A stretch of 64,000 nucleotides of DNA, from the NCBI GenBank assembly GCA_951799445.1, contig OX637296.1, positions 3,596,001 to 3,660,000 of the forward strand, read 5' to 3'. The DNA comes from Pseudisothecium myosuroides (taxonomy: Eukaryota > Streptophyta > Bryopsida > Hypnales > Lembophyllaceae). The notes beneath the pieces were generated by a model that was not told the DNA's origin, searched no databases, and saw nothing but the letters and a program-made list of their open reading frames with translations. Positions 37,696-49,690 of this stretch are shown piece after piece. How positions within the stretch are numbered: the stretch's first letter is position 1; the number at the start of each line of letters is the position of its first letter. Position numbers and translations under genes: made by a program.

Positions 37696-38050
37696 GGCCT
37701 CTAGTGCACAATATCCCGCACTCCACTGGCGTCCTCTTTAGAGACTACGAAATGCAAACTCGAGTGCTAGGGCGACAAACTGCACGCGCACACACAACAA
37801 TTCCTTGGGTGAGTCCTGGCCTGGCTTGGTGATGTGAGCTCACCAATTGAAGAAGTGACATACACAGAGCCACTGCGCAAGAGCTCGGGTGGCTTTGTAC
37901 ACGTACACGTACAGACAGTTGCGGCCTTGGGGGACGGCGGGATTCCAAGGGGGGGACACGACGAGCCAGGCGGGGGGACTCGACCTGAAAGGGGGGAACA
38001 AGGTCGTGGAAAAGTCAAAGTCGGGGGGTGGGGGGGAGAAGACACGTGGC
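37696..38050 (-). promoter_or_regulatory. Promoter region of copy 3, core deleted
   Basis: At about 37805 the sequence jumps from AACAATTCCTT straight to GGGTGAGTCCTGG, omitting about 200 bp that copies 1, 4 and 5 contain (11685-11882 in copy 1), including the TATA-like and leader region. The upstream guanine runs (37925-38040) and the G-box CACGTG (38043-38048) remain. Confidence 0.6.
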
Positions 38051-39445
38051 AGTCTCACAGTCTAAGAATTACACATAAGGTAAGGCAGAGCCGTCCAAGT
38101 AACCAATTTTGGACATATCTGGAGTAGTGCACTGTGAAGCAAATATTTTCCTATGTACAAATAGAAATAGAAATGATAGGGATTGCAAAAATTTTGGTAA
38201 TTTTATCACTTGAACTGGAATTATCAATAATTTTGAAAGCCAAAAGTTGGTCCGCATCCATGATGTCCAATGTCTAGACTATTTCAAAACTGCTCATTTA
38301 TGAGACTACTTCTTATTCACTTTGGCACTCCCGAAACCAAGCACATATGTCATGACAAGAATGGAGGAATTGATGTTCGGGACCCAAGAATTCATGGTTG
38401 GAAATTAGTCACAACCTCTCATGAATTTAAGACACTCTATTGAATGTTGATGGGGCAATGGTTGGTAATGGGCGGCTCAACCTTAGAGACACCCGAAAGT
38501 GTCCCTATACCGAATGGCGTTCTTTTCTAGGAAGGGTAGTCATTTTAGAACCTAAACGTAGGCAAACCATACATAGCTTATTGTTTGTTGACTAAAATGA
38601 TAAGCCATGTATGGTCTACCGAGATTTATGTTTCAAAATTACTCTTCTTCCTAGAATGGGATGCCAATTGAATACAAGGACGCTTTCCAATGCCTCTACC
38701 TTAAGTTAGGGTAATGACCAACTTCAAGCTCAACGACGTCCCTCTTTTCAAACTTGTCCACTTTCAATACTCGTCAAGGATTCTCGGCCAAGATTTGTTG
38801 GTTCAAATGTTATAGGGGATGAAATTTGGAGAATGATTGTAATGGATGTGATTACCTTAACCGCCTTGAAGGACATTGAGGATCAAAAGGGTCCAATGAA
38901 TGACTTCATTATTTATTGTAAGAACCAAGAATGCACCTACTAGTTCAATAATAAGAGCATTTTAGTGACTACCTTGGTCATGAAGGCCGTGTCCTTCAAG
39001 GGTTAATTTGTTCAAAACAAGGGTGCAAAGCCTCAACTTAATCCAAAGTAGCACACGATGTGTGAAGTGCATTATTTCTTAATCTCTAATTTATAGCGGT
39101 GTTTTGAGGCCCAAAACTGGTCCAAAATACTTGTATTCACTACAAGGCTAAAATTTTATTTTAATTTATTATTTAACAAATCCTACCATAGGATCCTTTT
39201 GTTAACTTGTTCAAGTACATCCTTCTGAAATTTTAGAATGAAAAATGTCTCCAATTGCACATTCATGTGTTTAAACTTCCAATAGTAGTTTTTCTCAACT
39301 CTCTCCAAAGGAGAAGTTTTGTCTTCCAACATTTTCAGGAAAAACCATGTATGTCCCATAACTTGTGCAATTTAGTCAATATGTGGAATAACCGGGGTTG
39401 AGATTACATGAAAAATAATTTAACCCAAAAAAACTTTGTTATTCT
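38051..39445. repeat. S block, unit 3
   Basis: Full collinear copy without element insertion at the ATGTACAAATAG and CATTTATGAG sites, so it serves as an empty-site reference. No gene. Confidence 0.8.
38861..39002. mobile_element. Small TTAA-family MITE in S block
   Basis: TTAA on both sides (38857-38860 and 39003-39006), ends CCGCCTTGAAGGACATTG and GTGTCCTTCAAGG. Confidence 0.7.
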
Positions 39446-39449
39446 TCTT

Positions 39450-39663
39450 TGACAGACAGTTGCGGGGGGATCTTTTGCCCCTAGAGGATGGGATCTCTTA
39501 CAGACAGTTGCGGGGGGGCTTTGTACAGACTGCAGGGATTCCAAGGGGGGATACAACGCGACGAGGGGGACTTGACCTGAAGGGGGGAACAAGGCCGTGA
39601 AAAAGTAAAAGTCGGGGGGAGGGAGAAGACACGTGGCAGTCTCACAGTCTAAGAATTACACAC
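39450..39663. repeat. Solitary guanine-run segment with G-box
   Basis: A gene-less copy of the promoter-distal segment, including CACGTG near 39632. Same place relative to the S block as 14641-14901 and 51121-51363. Confidence 0.7.
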
Positions 39664-41014
39664 AAGGTAGGAGGCTCTGAAAGCAAGCACTTAAGGGCTG
39701 ATCCGCCTTTTTTCATATGGTATTTTGGACGGGATTATTTTAGCTCATTTTTCAGACAAAGAGAAATAGATTTTGATTGTAACACAAGTCGTTTCGTATT
39801 TTTTGAAGCATATTTGAATTACTTATGAATTTTCAAACAAGATGAGTCATAGGTCCCTATTTATGACCCTAGGTCTTCCATAAACCGTTCACATGCAACT
39901 TCTAGAGAAAAATGGGGAAAGCAAAGAGAATGATTGGCTCTTGCAATAAATAATATTTTTTTTATTGATCCATTCAATGACAATAGAAGGTCCATTTAAC
40001 CCCTAAAGGACGGAGGCCTTTTTTCTGCCAAAAAACAGTGAAAACTGCCATTTCTATAGCAAATAGTAAAAAAAATTGAAAAATGTTTTTTTTGCAAATC
40101 TAACCGTAGGATCTTACACCTAACTAGTATGAGAATGTGTGGAAAGAATTTCAGAATTTTTGACCGCATAGATTGCAAGATATCTGCATTTAAAGTGAAA
40201 AAAACAAGTTTTTCAGCACATTGCGGGACTAGATTTTTTGACTTTAAACATTTTTAATTAAAAAATTTTGCACTACAGAGTTTTGAGCTTTAAATTTTTA
40301 TAGGGGAGAATTGAGTTGAGAGTCTAGGAAAAAAAAAGAAATTCAAAAAAACTTAATTATCATTCTTAAAAAAATTGTTAAGTAGAAGTAAGTACAAGAT
40401 AGAAGGAAAATCTAAAATATTAATATCTCTTAGATGGAATTAAAATTCACTAATCCCAATGGTGGGATTGTTCTAGCAACTAAACTAAACCATGCAAAAA
40501 AAAAATTTGAAAAATTTGAAAGATTGCATTCCGAAATGAATCCTACAAGTTATTTTTTTCAAGAAGATGCTCTAACTGCCCGAAAAACAAGAATGTCCAT
40601 AACTTTCTCATAACATATCCAAATGAAATGAATCAAAGCTTTCCAAATAGAAAAAAATATAATCTATGAGAAAAAAAATATTTAAAAAAAAAAATTCAAA
40701 TTTTTGTCCGTTTTTTTTTTGCTGCCCGAGCTGCCCGCCGTCCCCTGTTTTGAGCTTATTTGGTCATAACTTTTTTTCCCGGGCACCGATTGTGAAAAAA
40801 ATTATATTCCCACAGAGCTTATCAGTTTTTCTATCTCCAAAAAAAGTTTCAAAAAATCACAAGAAAATTTCAGCCCGTAGGTACCTACCCGAAAATGCAT
40901 TTGTCCCCTGAAGGGACAACGGTCCTTTAGGGGTTAAAGACTGCCTTACTTCCATTTCAGGTGAGTCTATATGGCGGTTCTAAATGACCGCTTGCTTTTA
41001 GAGTCTCCTACCTT
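39664..41014. mobile_element. Inverted-repeat insertion carrying a nested TTAA-family element
   Basis: The ends pair as AAGGTAGGAGGCTCTGAAAG and CTTTTAGAGTCTCCTACCTT. The solitary guanine-run segments at 14830 and 51296 pass straight from ACACATAAGGT to GTCCATAACC. Host sequence remains at 39664-39999 and 40934-41014. Superfamily and target duplication unresolved. Confidence 0.65.
40000..40933. mobile_element. TTAA-flanked element, 934 bp, full ends
   Basis: TTAA at 39996-39999 and 40934-40937. Ends CCCCTAAAGGACGGAGG and GGTCCTTTAGGGG. Near-identical in structure to 55839-56747 and to the nested 18549-19461. Confidence 0.9.
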
Positions 41015-41079
41015 ATGTCCATAACCAATTTTGGACATATCTCAAGTAGTGCAATGTGAAGCAATTATTTTCCCATGTA

Positions 41080-42548
41080 CAATGTCCTACCCAAAAGATA
41101 AGTGATGACAATTTGGAAAATCAGTTTTCTTTGCATAATATAAAACAAAGTGGACATTTCTTGTTTTGCATAATCAACATTGATATGTTCTGCAAACCCA
41201 ATCAACCATACCAAATTTCAGTTTCAAAAAATTAAAACTCCATTATTGGTGAATTTTTAATTGAATTTTCATGGTTTTACATGAAAATTCATTGAAGAAC
41301 ACTGGTCATGAATTTTTTTTAATTCAATTGTGGAGATATGTGGCAAATCTCCATACGCTCATCTTTTCCTCAACAAGCATCTCCAAAAAAAATTCACAAT
41401 TCCCTCTAAAAAGATTTCCATTTTGGCGTGAGTTTGCCCTTAGTTTGAAAATAAATATCTCTTTATTGTAATTAGATTTTTGCATTTTCCCTTCCTGCTA
41501 TAACCCCTAAAGGACCGGTATGCATTTTTTGACCGTATAGAAATTTTGGGCAGGTACGTGTGACTAGAGATTTCCATGTTTTAAGCTGAAATTTTAATAG
41601 TAGGTGGATGCAAGGAATATCTTTCATATGAACTAAATTTCATGACATTTGGAAATAGGAGTCAAAAGTTATTGGCAAATATGTTACTTTTTTTCGTAAC
41701 TAGGCAGTCCGGGCAGATTAGAAAGAAGCACTTTTTTCAAAAGTAAAAATTTGAAATTAATTTTCCAGAGTTATGTATACGTGGAAAGCTTTGAATAATT
41801 CCATTTAAACCAATGAGTCAAAAGTTATGAGGGTTTTTAGTTTGCGGGCAGTTATGAATTCTCTACTCTGAAATAAATTTTGAAGTTGTTTATTTAACTC
41901 AATTTTTAATATTTTTTGGAAAAAAAAAATTCATAGGATGTAGGTTGTTTATTACAACATTATAACCATTGGGATTGATATTTTTCAATTCCATAATTAA
42001 ATTCTTAACAATTTAGTATTTTGGATCATTCTCTACTTCTTTCTATTTACTATTTTTTTTTATATATGTTGTACAATTCCAAATGATTTAAAAAATTTTA
42101 ACGTATCCAGCTTGTTAAGGAAAATAAATTCAAAGAAGCACCACCATTTTGGACATTTGTTCATACAAATGTGACCTTGTGAAGTGCAGCTGCTCTGTTT
42201 TTCGCAGGGACAAAAAAAGGAGTTTTGCCAATCCAAATGCTAATATCTTCCAATCCACATGGTGGAAAATTCTGAAATTTTTTCCACATCTTCTAAAACT
42301 AGTTTACTATAAGATCCTACGGTTATATGTGTCAAAAAAATTCTTTTTGCAAGAATTTGGTACTTGTACTAAAAATGGCAATTTTTGAATGTTTTCGGTG
42401 AAAACATAGTCATGGAACTCTAGGAGATAACTACCTCGGTACCTGAGAGTGTGATGGTACAACTCCTTCGCAAAAACCTAATTACAGTGAAGAGATACTT
42501 CATTTCAAAACTAAAGGTGAAATCACGTATCTTTTTGATAGGCCACTA
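41080..42548. mobile_element. Tc1/mariner-like MITE, train 2, element a (interrupted)
   Basis: TA at 41078-41079, ends CAATGTCCTACCC and the complement of TAGGCCACTA. It contains the TTAA-family insertion 41504-42426; without it the length matches 14902-15442. Confidence 0.75.
41504..42426. mobile_element. TTAA-family element with ATAA target duplication, 923 bp
   Basis: ATAA flanks both ends (41500-41503 and 42427-42430). Left end CCCCTAAAGGACCGG, right end CTCTAGGAG (eroded). Related trains keep the uninterrupted GCTATAACTAC (near 15320 and 52658), proving the insertion and a four-base duplication. Confidence 0.9.
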
Positions 42549-42550
42549 TA

Positions 42551-43423
42551 TAGTGACCTACCAAAAATTCTTGCGCTATCTTTTTGTTCCCATAAAAACA
42601 TCTCCATTTTCAAATACTATTTTCCACCATTTTGATGCAGTTCTTGCATCATTGCATTCCTATGTAGTCCTGATCATGTATACCAATTTTCAACTTCAAA
42701 GAAACAAATCTCTATTTTGGGCAAAAAATTTCATTTTATTTTCATGCTTTCACATGGACATTTATTAAAAAACACTGGTAATGAATTTTTTAATTCGATT
42801 GCGGAGATATGTAGGGAACATCCATACACACATCATTCCTTCACCAAGCATCTCCAAAAAAGTTTCACAATTTTCTACATAGAGATTTCAATGTTGGGGT
42901 GACAATGTCCTAATTTTGAAAAATATATATCTTTTTATTGTGATCAAATTTTGGCAAGGTAATTGTACCATAATGTTCAAATGTACAAAATTAGTTGTAG
43001 CGTGATGGTCAAATAGCAAAATCTATTTAAAATATAAAGATACCTACTTCACAAACTTTGGTCACACGACACCTTATTTTGAACTCTTCCTAGAAGGAAA
43101 ATTTGTGAAACTTTTTTGGAGATGCTTGTTGAAGGAAAGATGTGTATAAGGATGTTTTCTACTTATTTCTACAATTGAACAAAAAAAACTTTAATTACCA
43201 ATGTTTTTTATAAATGATCACATAAAAACATAAAACAAAATGAAATTTTTTATTTAAAATAGAATTTTATTTTCTTAAAGTTGAAATTTGATATGCATAA
43301 CGATGACTACATAGGGATGCATTGATGCAATATTTGCATCAAAACTGTGAAAAACAACATTTGATATTGGAGGTGTTTGTATGGAAACAAAAAGAAAGTG
43401 CAAGAATTTTTGGTAGGGCACTA
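42551..43423. mobile_element. Tc1/mariner-like foldback MITE, train 2, element b
   Basis: Shares TA 42549-42550 with element a, ends at TA 43424-43425. Same internal arms as 15445-16316; long hairpin potential. Confidence 0.8.
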
Positions 43424-44102
43424 TACAAAAAAAAATGATAGGGATTGCAAAAAATTTGGTAATTTTATTACATGAACTGAAATTATTATGAATTTTGAAA
43501 GCCAAAAGTTGGTCCAGACCCATGTCCAATGTCTAGACTATTCCAAAACCGCTCATTTATGAGACGACTTGTTGTTCACTTTGGCACTCCAAACCAAGCA
43601 CATGTGTCATAACAAGAATGGAGGAATTGATGTTCGGAACCCAAAAACTCAGGATAGGAAATTAGTCACAACCTCTCATAAATTTGAGACACTCTATTGA
43701 ATGTTGATGAGGCAAGGGTTGGTAATGGGCGGCTCAACCTCGGAGGCACTTGAAAGTGTCCCTCTACCCAATGGTGTCCCTTTCTAGAAAGAGTAGTCAT
43801 TTCAGAACCTAAATGTAGACAAACTATACATAGCTTATTGTTTGTTGACCAAAATGATAAGCCATGTATGGTCCACCTAGATTTACGTTCCAAAATTACT
43901 CTTCTTCCTAAAATGGGACGCCAATTGCGTATAGGAACGCTTTCCGGTGCCTCTACCTTAAGTTAGGGCAATGACCAACTTCAAGCTCAACAATGTCCCT
44001 CTTTTCAATACTCATCCAAGATTCTTGGCCAAGATTAGTGGCCTTAAATGTTGTAGGAGATGGAATATGGAGAATGATTGTAATGGTTTGTGATTACCTT
44101 AA

Positions 44103-44242
44103 CCCTTGAAGGACATGGAGGACCGAAAGTGTCCAACGAAAGACTTCATTATTTATTGTAAAAACCAAGAATGCACCTACTAGTTCAATAATAGGAGCAT
44201 TTTAGTGACTACCTTAGCCATGAAGGCCGCATCCTTCAAGGG
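44103..44242. mobile_element. Small TTAA-family MITE in S block
   Basis: CCCTTGAAGGACATGG start after TTAA; ATCCTTCAAGGG end before CTAA. Confidence 0.7.
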
Positions 44243-44660
44243 CTAACTTGTTCAAAACAAGGGTGCAAAGCTTCATCTTAATCCAAAATAGAACATAATA
44301 TGGGAAGTGCATTATTTCTTAATTCCTAATTTAAAGTGGTGTTTTGAGGCCCAGAACTGCTCTAAAATGCTTGTATTTGTTGCAAGGCTTAAATCTTATT
44401 TTTATTTATTATCTAACAAATCCTACCATAGGATCCTTTTGTTAACTTGTTCAAGTACATCATTTGAAAATTTTAGAGTGAAAAAGGCCTCCAATTGCAC
44501 ATTCATAAGTCTAAACTTCCCAAAGTAATCTTTTTTAGCTCTTTCCAAAAGAAAAGTTTTGTCCTCCAACATTTTTAGGAAAAAGCATGCATGTCCCATA
44601 ACTTGTGCAATTTAGTCAATATGTAGAAAAACTAAGGTTGAGATTACATGAAAAAAACTC

Positions 44661-44909
44661 CAATTTAACTAATTCTGGACAAATCATAGTCCAGAAGTAA
44701 CATCGCATTTGCACATAAATGATGAAATATGATATATATATGTTGTTCAAATGTAGATTATTGAATTTCAGAAGGATCAAAATCATCATTTTGGGTCATA
44801 TACAATTTAAAAAGAATAAAAAATAAACAAGTGTCGGCCGTTGGCCGATACATTTTCAATTGCAGAGAATGTCCATAATTCTTGGATTTGTCTATAATTA
44901 GTTAAATTG
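44661..44909. mobile_element. 249-bp inverted-repeat insertion
   Basis: The ends pair imperfectly as CAATTTAACTAATTCTGGAC and the complement of TCTATAATTAGTTAAATTG. Absent from the sister block (ACATGAAAAAGAATTTAACC near 55060). It contains a GC palindrome, TCGGCCGTTGGCCGA, near 44835-44850. Superfamily unassigned. Confidence 0.7.
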
Positions 44910-45611
44910 ATCTTAAAAGAATTTAACCAAAAAAATTTTGTTATTCTTCTTTCAAAAAATTATAAATGGAAAGATAGTATTGGATGTAAAGAAAATCTAA
45001 AACACTAATAAGGTTTACAAAAAATTATAAATTATAAATTTCAATGGTGGAAATGATTTAGAAAGCAACATATATCCTATGCTGTTTTATATTTGGAAAT
45101 TTTTGATATTGAGTTCAATATTTCCATCCACTTGTGATCCAATGGAAATTAGCACCTACAAATTCATACCTAGAAAGTACATTTTTAAACATGAAGAGCT
45201 TCAATCAATTTTGGATTCACTTATTATCAATACTTTTTAAATTATTGTTTAATACTTTGTGTATAAAATAAACATGCTAACTTCTAAAGTGCATTGAAAT
45301 CCTCTTTCCATTGCTAACAAGATTTGGCAAAAACAAAGATATTCACATGGCAGGTCATTAATTGTATTGCTAACTTAATTTATTGAGAATATTAAGAAAT
45401 GTTGCAATGATGGTGTGAATATAGTAGCTATAATAACTTATTTTAACATAATTACATCTAATTTGGTCCCTATAGATTCTTGTTTAAAATATATTCCTAC
45501 TATTCATAAGAGTCTATTGTTGGATTTAGAAACTCAGGCTATTTTTAGCACTTCAAAAATTCATACCTAATTTCTACATTTCATACAATGGGATCCTATA
45601 GGACACAATTA

Positions 45612-45780
45612 GAGGTATCAATCATATCATACACCACCTTGGTGTCACCTTGTTTGTCCACTCGTTTCTTGAAGTGCACTCCTTTAAAGGCTACCTTTCC
45701 AAACCTAATCCACACATAGGTACCTAGGAACAGGACTTTTGCTATATAAATATCTTAAAAATCTAAAGAACTATGTGAGA
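45612..45780 (-). pseudogene. Exon-1 fragment of the array gene family
   Basis: Relic of the second membrane segment and following loop, uninterrupted here. It provides the empty site (CTCCTTTAAAGGCTACC) for the insertion at 55839-56747. Confidence 0.75.
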
Positions 45781-46199
45781 CTTATCCTTTAGAGGGCTTG
45801 GGTGAACCGACCCCTTGCTTGTCCTCCCAAAGTCATTTCAAGTGTGCATGTAAAAAAGAAGGGCCCCCTATTTTGTGCTTGATTAATTTATCTTCTACGG
45901 CTTCACCTAGCTAATTTGAGGCCTCTAATTCCAAAAATGAACTCCAAATTTCAAAATTTTATCAAGTATGACAAATAAAAAGTTCCTATATTTTCCCTAG
46001 GAATAAAATCAGGGATGAGCGAGGGGGTTGGTTTAACCTGGCCCTTTAATACCTACAATGATTGCAAAAATTGAATCTATGCTTTGTTCAGTTTCACTCC
46101 ATGCGCCATAAAGGATTGAACGTCAAAGCGAGCCCTCCCACAGCCCCAAGCTCACTTTGTAGTGTATTTTCAAAAACTCTGACAAATAAGGGTTATTAA

Positions 46200-46599
46200 C
46201 CCTTACAGGATGAAGGGGTGACATTCAAAATCATCCTTTTGCATTACCATGTGAATCATTGGCTTAAAAAATTGCAAAAGCCCTCATTGGAAGTCAAGCT
46301 ACTGTAGAAGATCTCCCCTTTTCACAACAAATTCCGAGGATGAATAGTTGCACTTTTGTCCTATACAGTTTGATTCTTTGTCATCCATCGGCCAGAAAAT
46401 GGTCTCCTCGTTGTATAGAGAATACGACCTTGTTGGCCCCCCAGAGTATGACACCTAAGTTTGAAAAAAATATTAAAAAATTGCACAATTTACAAGTCGG
46501 CTTTGCCGAACTTTTCCATTTCTGATCTGTAGTCATCCAAGTGCAGGAGGACCACTTAAAGTGCCAGTTTGGGCCTTCACAGGCTTTAAGGGTTAAGGG
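46200..46599. mobile_element. TTAA-flanked insertion, about 400 bp
   Basis: TTAA at 46196-46199 and 46600-46603 (a second TTAA at 46593 leaves the right end uncertain by seven bases). Ends CCCTTACAGGATGAAGG and CAGGCTTTAAGGG. The other P blocks read GGGTTATTAATGGAATTGG without interruption (near 8280, 34512 and 57410). Confidence 0.85.
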
Positions 46600-46943
46600 T
46601 TAATGAAATTGGAGCTGCACTTATTAAGTTAGTGCCCATTTTGCTTGAATGCAAAAGAAATGAATACACTGTATCAACAGATTTGGCTCTTCAGTTGCAC
46701 CCCAAGGGCCTCTCCGCAGCTCTATCCACCTCCAAATATCACTCACTCCTACATTTCCTAAAATGCTCAGTTAAAACAAATCGGATACTTGAATGGTCCA
46801 GGCCATTAAGGGTACTTACTAAACTCGACAATTGGAGTTTTAAACTGGTTCTTAAAATTTCAACCCCTTGGGGATATTCCAACAGGCACAACTCTGGCGA
46901 CAGTATTGCCAGACCACCGACACTTGAAGAGGAAAAACAGACT

Positions 46944-47015
46944 GTAATTCCATTTATGTGAATACCGACCAGTGCAGAACATAGGACGTGAAATTTCACA
47001 ATCTACCTAACCTTC
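46944..47015. repeat. 72-bp segment, orientation A
   Basis: Same orientation as 34725-34796, opposite to 8678-8749 and 57608-57679. Confidence 0.9.
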
Positions 47016-47217
47016 ACCACGAAGACATGAAGTCTGCACTAAACTTACACGATTAACACCGTTACATTACAGCTAAGTAGAACCAAAGTGCGCTACATGT
47101 GCAGGTGTATCCAACTATTATCCAGCTATTCTCGAACTCAGATGCAGACTTCCAGGGCTTCCGCATCACCAGAAGGCCGAGCCATGAGGCCTGCAGGGGT
47201 GATTTTGTTGAGGCATG

Positions 47218-49134
47218 CTATTCCTCCATCTCCACCTCCGAGCTTGGAACTCCTTGATTGATGAATTGCAGCTGCTGCTGAACAAAATGCTGAGATTCGA
47301 GCTGAGCAATGCGAATCCTGGATTCCTCGAGTTGCTGCTGCAGAAAGAGTTGCTGATTTTGCAACACCGAATTTTGGGCACCGGATTCATGGAGTTGCTG
47401 TTGCAAATAAGTTATCAGCTCTTGCAGGTTGTGCACAATTTGAAGTAAGTTCAATTGGTTGCTGTTGTTCATACCCATTCCGCTCTGTGTGCCTGATGGG
47501 AGCTGTGAAACTGCTATTGCAGATTCTTCCTCAAAACCGAGGCTGTGGACAGGGGAAGTCACAAAACCCTGAACATCAGGGATCCACCAAAAGATGTCAA
47601 ACACACGAACAAAGCAAGGTTGGTGCATAATTTGGAATAACGCAACAGCGTAAGCCAATTGCGTGAGGTTTCCTGGCCAGTGGCTTGAAACATCACCCGC
47701 TTACGATGCGAACACGTGACCATGCGACCACTTCGAAATGAAATTGCTTGTAGTTAGGGTTCTATGACAATCAAAGATGCTTCCCAAATTGAAGATACAT
47801 TGCAGATGCATGAGTTCCGGGTTCAAGACAAGTCTAGACTTGCAATTAAGAGTCACTGCTACTTTAAGCATGAACAAACTCATACTTACTGATTCATATA
47901 GTATCCAAATTGTACATGTTTTGATGCTTAATTAGTTTCCGCTCAAGAATGGGGACCAGACCTTAAAAGGCTCGCCCAATTGCAGTAGTCAAAAAACACT
48001 CAAACCAGTTGAAAGCCAAAGGAATGGGTTCCTTACCTCATGCATTCCACCGACGGATTGTGATGCGCATCCCAAACCTTGATCGTCAACCATGGCAGTA
48101 GCCATTCCTGAGTTATCCGCTGGACTCAGAAGAGGGAGTTGATGCTCAGCTGAGTTCAACAAGCTTGCATCAGAAGGATCCGCACCCTGTCTTGGCGTTG
48201 CCTGATCTTCGCAAGCTTCTAACAACTCCTGCAACAAGGCTGCCTCCGCCTTCTCATTTTCTAAATCTTTGTAAACCTTCTTCGCTTGAACTTGCACCCA
48301 CGCCCTCTTATCTGCGCCAGTGAGGCTTCGCTCTCCCTCACTCATGGGTGGGATCGAGAACCAGCGACCATCTTCAAGGCCCAGCGAACCGCCTTGACCC
48401 TTGTTGTAGTAGAACGCAGCAATTTGATACAGAAGGGATGCCTCCTCCGGGGTGGCGAACCGCCCAAGATAGATCCATTGGAAAACTGTGCCGTTCTCTC
48501 TGGGAGGCTTGAATCGCGGCTCATACACCACCTTGGTGATTCGGCCATGCTTGTCCACTCGTGTGATCTTGTGCACTCCTCTAAGCGGGGCTACCTCTCT
48601 GAACTTAATCCACACATAGGCGCCCAGGAACAGGACTACTGCTACGTAAATATCTCGAAAATCTAAAGAACTCCGTGAGTAGGCTTTGGAGCTCCCTGTG
48701 TCCACATTCCCCGTGAGGTATTGGTACACCAAAGACAGCAGAACCACTGCTGACACAACAACGGCGTAAGACGGGATTGAGGCCTCGGAGGACTCTTCAA
48801 AAAAAAACGCCCTCCTGCCATACATACATGATCTCCACACGGAGTACACGAGCCTTCGAGGCCCGCCTTCCAACCAATCATTCAGTGATGCTTGGATTGC
48901 ATTCACCCATCGTAGCTCGGAGTCCAAAAATTGGTAGTGAACTGGCGTAAAATAAATTCTACGATCGAGGTCCACAACCCAACCAACCTTTGCACTGCCT
49001 ACGATTGCCCTCGAATGCAACTCCAAACCCCAATTTAACCGTATCCCATTCTTGGCTTCAGCACCAGCCAAGCCTCCATCACGCAGTCCAGACAATTTCG
49101 AATAAAAGTCATCTATGCCATAAGCCCATTCCAT
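47218..49134 (-). CDS. Array gene copy 4: two-membrane-segment, coiled-coil protein, 482 aa
   Basis: Exon 1 49134-48037 (366 codons) and exon 2 47568-47218 (116 codons plus TAG), phase 0, intron 468 bp, donor GAG/GTAAGG, acceptor TTCAG/GG. Starts MEWAYGIDDFYSKL. Membrane segments YAVVVSAVVLLSLVYQYL and YVAVVLFLGAYVWIKF are separated by about 22 residues. Subfamily II, very close to copy 3 in exon 1, but without the hybrid middle exon, so this is the simplest intact form. The C-terminus has QQQLHESGAQNSVLQNQQ heptads and ends SSEVEMEE. All frames are open and the promoter block is complete, so this and copy 5 are the best candidates for function. Not recognised. Confidence 0.7.
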
Positions 49135-49690
49135 GGCCTTTAGTGCACAATATCCCGCACTCCACTGGCGTCCTCTTCAGAGACTACCAAATGCAAACTC
49201 GAGTGCTAGGGCGACAAACTGCACGCGCACACACCACAATTCCTTACTCAAAGGCGAGCGATGAACTCGATGCAACTTGAGCCGATCGGAAATTTATGTC
49301 GTTGCTTGCTCAGGCTGAAACAATACCGACACTCACCCAGGGCCCCTTCAAACTTCCCCAAGTGAACCTCTAATTGAAATTGAGAACGTGCAACAGGCAG
49401 GCAAAGCGATTGCCAAAGCTCCAGAAGGAAAAACTGAGTGACGAGTTTGGGTGAGTCCTGGCTTGATGATGTGAGCTCACGAATTGCAGAAGTGACATAC
49501 ATACAGTAGAGCCACTGCGGACGAGCTCGGGTGGCTTTGTAAGTACACGTACAGACAGCTGCGGGGGGACGGCGGGATTCCAAGGGGGGGACACGACGAG
49601 CCAGGCGGGGGGACTCGAACTGAAGGGGGCAACAAGGTCGTGAAAAAGTTAAAGTCGGGGGGGAGGGAGGGAGAAGGCACGTGGCAGTCT
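49135..49690 (-). promoter_or_regulatory. Promoter region of copy 4
   Basis: Minus-strand TATTGTTTCAG (about 49325) in place of a full TATA box, conserved leader, guanine runs (49560-49670) and G-box CACGTG at 49678-49683. Confidence 0.5.

Larger units (their letters stand above)
43426..45116. repeat. S block following train 2
   Basis: Collinear with 53840-55264, which is its closest relative, and with the other S blocks. Interrupted at 44661-44909. No gene. Confidence 0.8.
45117..47217. repeat. P block, unit 4
   Basis: Collinear with 7220-8951 and 55265-57881. Carries the exon-1 relic, a 400-bp TTAA insertion and about 150 bp (46769-46923) that units 1, 3 and 5 lack but unit 2 partly keeps. 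Confidence 0.8.

Noticed and set aside
40000..40013. CCCTAAA within the TTAA-family ends resembles the plant telomere repeat
   Set aside because: Only a single unit at each end, never in tandem; it is part of the terminal inverted repeat.
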